From Candidatus Staskawiczbacteria bacterium RIFCSPHIGHO2_02_FULL_34_10 (GTDB lineage: Bacteria > Patescibacteriota > Minisyncoccia > Minisyncoccales > Staskawiczbacteraceae), in the NCBI GenBank assembly GCA_001821915.1, contig MHOR01000014.1:6961-14945 (forward strand): 7,985 bases of DNA, in the 5' to 3' direction. Position numbers and translations under genes: made by a program. Below the pieces are notes generated by a model, which worked only from the letters and a program-made list of their open reading frames with translations, did not search any database and was not told the origin of the DNA. This document shows positions 5,724 to 7,985 of the stretch, one piece after another (the stretch's first letter is position 1; the number at the start of each line of letters is the position of its first letter).

Positions 5724-5793
5724 CTTCGCAATTGAGGATTAAACGTATAAGATATATCAAGCCTCTATTGCGAAGTGATTTCATTCGCTTCGC
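5724..5793 (+). promoter_or_regulatory. Competing hairpins before tmk
   Basis: CTTCGCAATTGAGG (5724-5737) and CCTCTATTGCGAAG (5762-5775) pair at 13 of 14 positions around a 24-base loop. The 3' end of the right arm, GCGAAG (5770-5775), can instead pair with CTTCGC (5788-5793), so the two hairpins exclude each other. The second ends 11 bases before the tmk ATG. No T-run follows either one. It could control tmk translation or be a palindromic repeat. Confidence 0.55.
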
Positions 5794-5804
5794 TTATAAA
5801 ATCA

Positions 5805-6512
5805 ATGCCAAAAGGAAAATTTTTTGTGTTGGAAGGAATGGACGGATCCGGAAAAGCCACACAAACAAAATTATTAACAGAAACACTGATAAAAAAAAGT
5901 TATAAGGTTGAAAAGGTAGATTTTCCGCAATATGGAAAGGGATCAGCGGCGCTTTTAGAATTGTATTTAAATGGTGGTTATGGCACTGCGGAAGAAATTG
6001 GGCCATATCGAGCATCTATTTTTTATGCATGCGACAGGTATGATGCCAGTTTTAAAATAAGACAATGGATTGCCGAAGGGAAAATAGTTATTTCAGATAG
6101 ATATGTTGCTTCAAATATAGGTCATCAAGGGGGGAAAATAATAAGTAACAAAAAAGAATGGGAAAAATATGTCAGTTGGTTGCAGGAATTAGAATATAAT
6201 ATTTTCAAAATTCCAAAGCCAGATTACACATTTATTTTGAAAATTTCTCCAGAACTTTCCATGAAAATGTCTAGTAATACTAAAAATACTGAAAAAAAAC
6301 AAAAAAGAATTTTATATTTAGGCGATAGTAAACAAAAAGATATTCACGAAGCTGATAAAATGCATTTAGAAAATACTTTGAAGTCATATGTTGCGATTTC
6401 AAAAAAATATCCCAAGGAATATAAAATTATAGATTGTGAAGAAAACAAAAGTTTTTTGCCGGTAGGCAGTATTCATCAAAAAATAGTAAAACTAGTTGAA
6501 GAAAAAATTTAA
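5805..6512 (+). CDS. tmk: Thymidylate kinase
   Basis: A 235-residue dTMP kinase, making dTDP from dTMP with ATP in the cytoplasm. The P-loop is GMDGSGKATQ (11-20); DFPQYG (39-44) supplies the dTMP-binding Pro-Gln region; YACDRYD (74-80) and SDRYVASN (97-104) are the DR motifs of the family; IPKPDYTFIL (136-145) precedes the lid; DIHEADKMH (169-177) follows it. The ATG at 5805 is preferred: the frame is open back to a GTG at 5775, but that adds ten residues encoded within a palindromic region and the family normally starts a few residues before the first strand, as here. It is slightly longer than the 205 to 215 residues of many bacterial enzymes and has the YLNGGYGTAEEIGPYRAS insert seen in a wider kinase subgroup. 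It is followed by a terminator. Confidence 0.92.
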   Translation: MPKGKFFVLEGMDGSGKATQTKLLTETLIKKSYKVEKVDFPQYGKGSAALLELYLNGGYGTAEEIGPYRASIFYACDRYDASFKIRQWIAEGKIVISDRYVASNIGHQGGKIISNKKEWEKYVSWLQELEYNIFKIPKPDYTFILKISPELSMKMSSNTKNTEKKQKRILYLGDSKQKDIHEADKMHLENTLKSYVAISKKYPKEYKIIDCEENKSFLPVGSIHQKIVKLVEEKI

Positions 6513-6520
6513 TATGATAG

Positions 6521-6557
6521 AGTTGTGAATATACTTAAAGTTCTTTCACAACTTTTT
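6521..6557 (+). terminator. Intrinsic terminator after tmk
   Basis: AGTTGTGAA (6521-6529) pairs perfectly with TTCACAACT (6545-6553) around a 15-base loop and is followed by a T-run to 6557. It starts 8 bases after the tmk stop and separates the ThyX-like gene from the upstream cassette in transcription, at least in part. Confidence 0.8.
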
Positions 6558-6572
6558 AAGAAAGGAGAAAAA

Positions 6573-6703
6573 CTCATCGTTTAATAATCTTTCGCAACGA
6601 AACGTAGAAATTTATAGCGAAAATTATTTAGAACGAGGAGGCTTATCAATAAATAGATAAGCTGACGAGTGATGAATAATTTGTAGCATAAATTTCAAGT
6701 TGC
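6573..6703 (+). ncRNA. Candidate cis-regulatory RNA before the ThyX-like gene
   Basis: The 227-base gap before the ThyX-like gene has no ORF of note but strong pairing. Helix A joins 6573-6595 to 6617-6640 with about 20 pairs, one bulged C (6589) and few mismatches, and holds GAGGAG in its right arm. A 7-bp hairpin, GCTTATC/GATAAGC (6641-6647/6656-6662), abuts it. The 21-base loop of helix A holds GAAATTTAT (6607-6615), exactly complementary to ATAAATTTC (6688-6696), and GCAAC (6594-6598) complements GTTGC (6699-6703) in the matching order. This second helix is either a pseudoknot or an alternative fold. Such an arrangement suits a switch. I recognise no known riboswitch or ribozyme class. 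No convincing promoter was seen after the tmk terminator. Confidence 0.45.
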
Positions 6704-6739
6704 AGTAGGAAGAATTATTAAAAAGATGGGTTTAAAACT

Positions 6740-7985
6740 ATGGACCAAGAAAAATTTGCGCCAATATTTGAAGAGCTAGGATTAAGCGAAGAGGATGAGC
6801 GTTTAATTTCACCATTCTTCACTAATTTAGATAAATCTGTTTATAGTATTACTTTTTTGCCACCTGAACTGATTGGGGCTTTGTGTTCGCGCGCAAGTCG
6901 GGCAAAGGATGATTTACGCTCCGCTTTTTTAAAGGAATTTACCAAGCCGTCATTAGAAATAAACGAAGAAGAGCTTGCTAAAAAAGATCCAAGCGAAGCA
7001 GATGAAATCAGGAAATACGCAAAATCTTTAAAAGCTTTAATTGAGTTTTTGCACGAAAATCCTGCCGAGCTGATTTTTTCCAACAAAAAAGCGCGTGATT
7101 TTTATATTAAATGGCTTGCCCAGTTTGGCGATGATTCTATTGCCCAAATGGCAGGCACACATTTAATTTACACCGGAATTTCACAGCTTGCCATAAAGCA
7201 AATTGAAGATATGCGAATAGGAATTGCTCCGATTGAAAAGTCTACTAGATATGTAGATTATTCTTCAAAGGTGAGTGGAAACTACCGCTACTACACTGAT
7301 CCTACGTTGGAAGAAATGGGAGTTTTGCCAGAATACAAAGCGGTCATGGATAATCTTTTTGAAACCTATACGTTAATTTTACAAATGTATACGGAGTTTT
7401 TAAAAGCTAAATATCCAGGAGAAGAAGATTGGGTAATAAAGACAAAAGCTTTTGATACAGCGCGACTTTTGTTACCGGTTTCTACGCTTAGCCAAGTGGC
7501 ATTTTTTGCCAACGGCCAATCCTTTGAGTATATGATAAACCGGGGATTGGATCATAAACTTGGTGAAATCCGCTGGTCCAGCCAACGGGCGTGGGAAGAA
7601 TTAAATAAAGTGATACCCGCATTTTTACGAAGATTGGAAACAGAAGGCTCAAAGGATTATAGGGGATATATGGCAAAAAGAAGTGATAAGGTTCAAGAAG
7701 CGTTGCAAGAGATTAATTTTGATCAAAGCTTTGATACTACCGACAATCAGCCGGTAAAACTTTTAGAATTTGATGCTGAAGGCGAAGATAAAATTATTGC
7801 AGGATTAATATATCAAGAAACACAATTGCCATTTGAGGCAGTGTTGGGAAAGGTTAAAAAACTTTCTTTGTTTGAGAAAGAAAAAATCTTGCAAAAAGTG
7901 TTAGAAGGCAGGAAAGCCAAACACTATAAAATTCCAAGAGCTTTTGAGAATATCTATGCGCGCTTTGAAATTCTAATGAATATTG
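6740..7985 (+). CDS. thyX: Long ThyX-like flavin-dependent thymidylate synthase (partial)
   Basis: The frame is open from 6740 to the window end, giving the first 415 residues without a stop. ThyX enzymes make dTMP from dUMP with FAD and methylene-tetrahydrofolate. ThyX-like blocks visible: FGDDSIAQ (129-136; usual GHxSxxEH), then EDMR plus EKSTRYVDYS (156-175), which lines up with the RHRx7S motif and the following S-x-RY, and ARLLLPVSTLSQVAFFAN (241-258), matching the dUMP-binding ARxxLP block. The RHR itself is reduced to DMR. The protein already exceeds a normal ThyX (about 220 to 250 residues); the last part, ARFEILMNI, resembles the lead-in to a second RHR block in long tandem ThyX-like proteins, which would lie past the window. 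So this N-terminal half may be a degenerate domain and the missing half catalytic. A stop at 6719 in frame leaves the ATG at 6740 as start; no Shine-Dalgarno is present. Confidence 0.8.
   Translation, partial: MDQEKFAPIFEELGLSEEDERLISPFFTNLDKSVYSITFLPPELIGALCSRASRAKDDLRSAFLKEFTKPSLEINEEELAKKDPSEADEIRKYAKSLKALIEFLHENPAELIFSNKKARDFYIKWLAQFGDDSIAQMAGTHLIYTGISQLAIKQIEDMRIGIAPIEKSTRYVDYSSKVSGNYRYYTDPTLEEMGVLPEYKAVMDNLFETYTLILQMYTEFLKAKYPGEEDWVIKTKAFDTARLLLPVSTLSQVAFFANGQSFEYMINRGLDHKLGEIRWSSQRAWEELNKVIPAFLRRLETEGSKDYRGYMAKRSDKVQEALQEINFDQSFDTTDNQPVKLLEFDAEGEDKIIAGLIYQETQLPFEAVLGKVKKLSLFEKEKILQKVLEGRKAKHYKIPRAFENIYARFEILMNI

Noticed and set aside
5775..5804. GTG start for tmk at 5775.
   Set aside because: It would add ten residues encoded by the palindromic leader; the ATG at 5805 gives the expected family N-terminus.
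6598..6669. Hammerhead ribozyme: CTGACGAG at 6662 and CGAAAC at 6598 look like core motifs.
   Set aside because: The order would need a type II layout, and the required stems II and III next to these motifs and a UH cleavage site before stem I are not present.
6669..6686. Leader peptide GTG ATG AAT AAT TTG TAG after AGGAGG.
   Set aside because: The AGGAGG is 27 bases before the GTG, with a hairpin between, so there is no support for translation.

Overview
The window looks like chromosome from a small, AT-rich bacterium, most likely of the Candidate Phyla Radiation (Patescibacteria, perhaps Parcubacteria-like). This is inferred from gene content, compact proteins, near absence of Shine-Dalgarno sites and a thymidylate synthase of the long ThyX-like type; no 16S gene is present to prove it. 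The standard code fits: the L11 gene ends at its usual 141 residues with UGA as stop. All genes lie on the + strand.

Left part (1-1876): a small YbaB/EbfC nucleoid protein gene with a strong hairpin terminator, then a complete beta-CASP metallo-beta-lactamase RNA-processing nuclease, ended by a second terminator. Middle part (1810-3507): the transcription/translation block secE, nusG, rplK. The usual next gene, rplA (L1), is absent. Instead there is a compact multi-helix sequence right at the rplK stop codon and a terminator.

Right part (3586-7985): a cassette with a promoter-like -10, then a PD-(D/E)XK nuclease, a dCTP deaminase (probably bifunctional dCTP deaminase/dUTPase), a Nudix-like hydrolase, thymidylate kinase and the first 415 residues of a long ThyX-like flavin-dependent thymidylate synthase cut by the window end. 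Together Dcd, ThyX and Tmk would take dCTP to dUMP, dTMP and dTDP, so the cluster reads as a thymidine nucleotide supply route, with a nuclease and a Nudix enzyme attached.

The most unusual aspect is outside the genes. Nearly every gap holds a long inverted repeat placed just before a start codon or just after a stop codon: 2800-2900 (before rplK, with its right arm and tail repeated at 1-34 before ybaB), 3344-3442 (after rplK), 3610-3664 (before the nuclease), 5724-5793 (before tmk, two mutually exclusive hairpins) and 6573-6703 (before the ThyX-like gene). The last has two mutually exclusive or pseudoknotted helices and is the best candidate for an undescribed cis-acting RNA. All structure statements come from reading complementarity by eye; no folding or covariance test was run.
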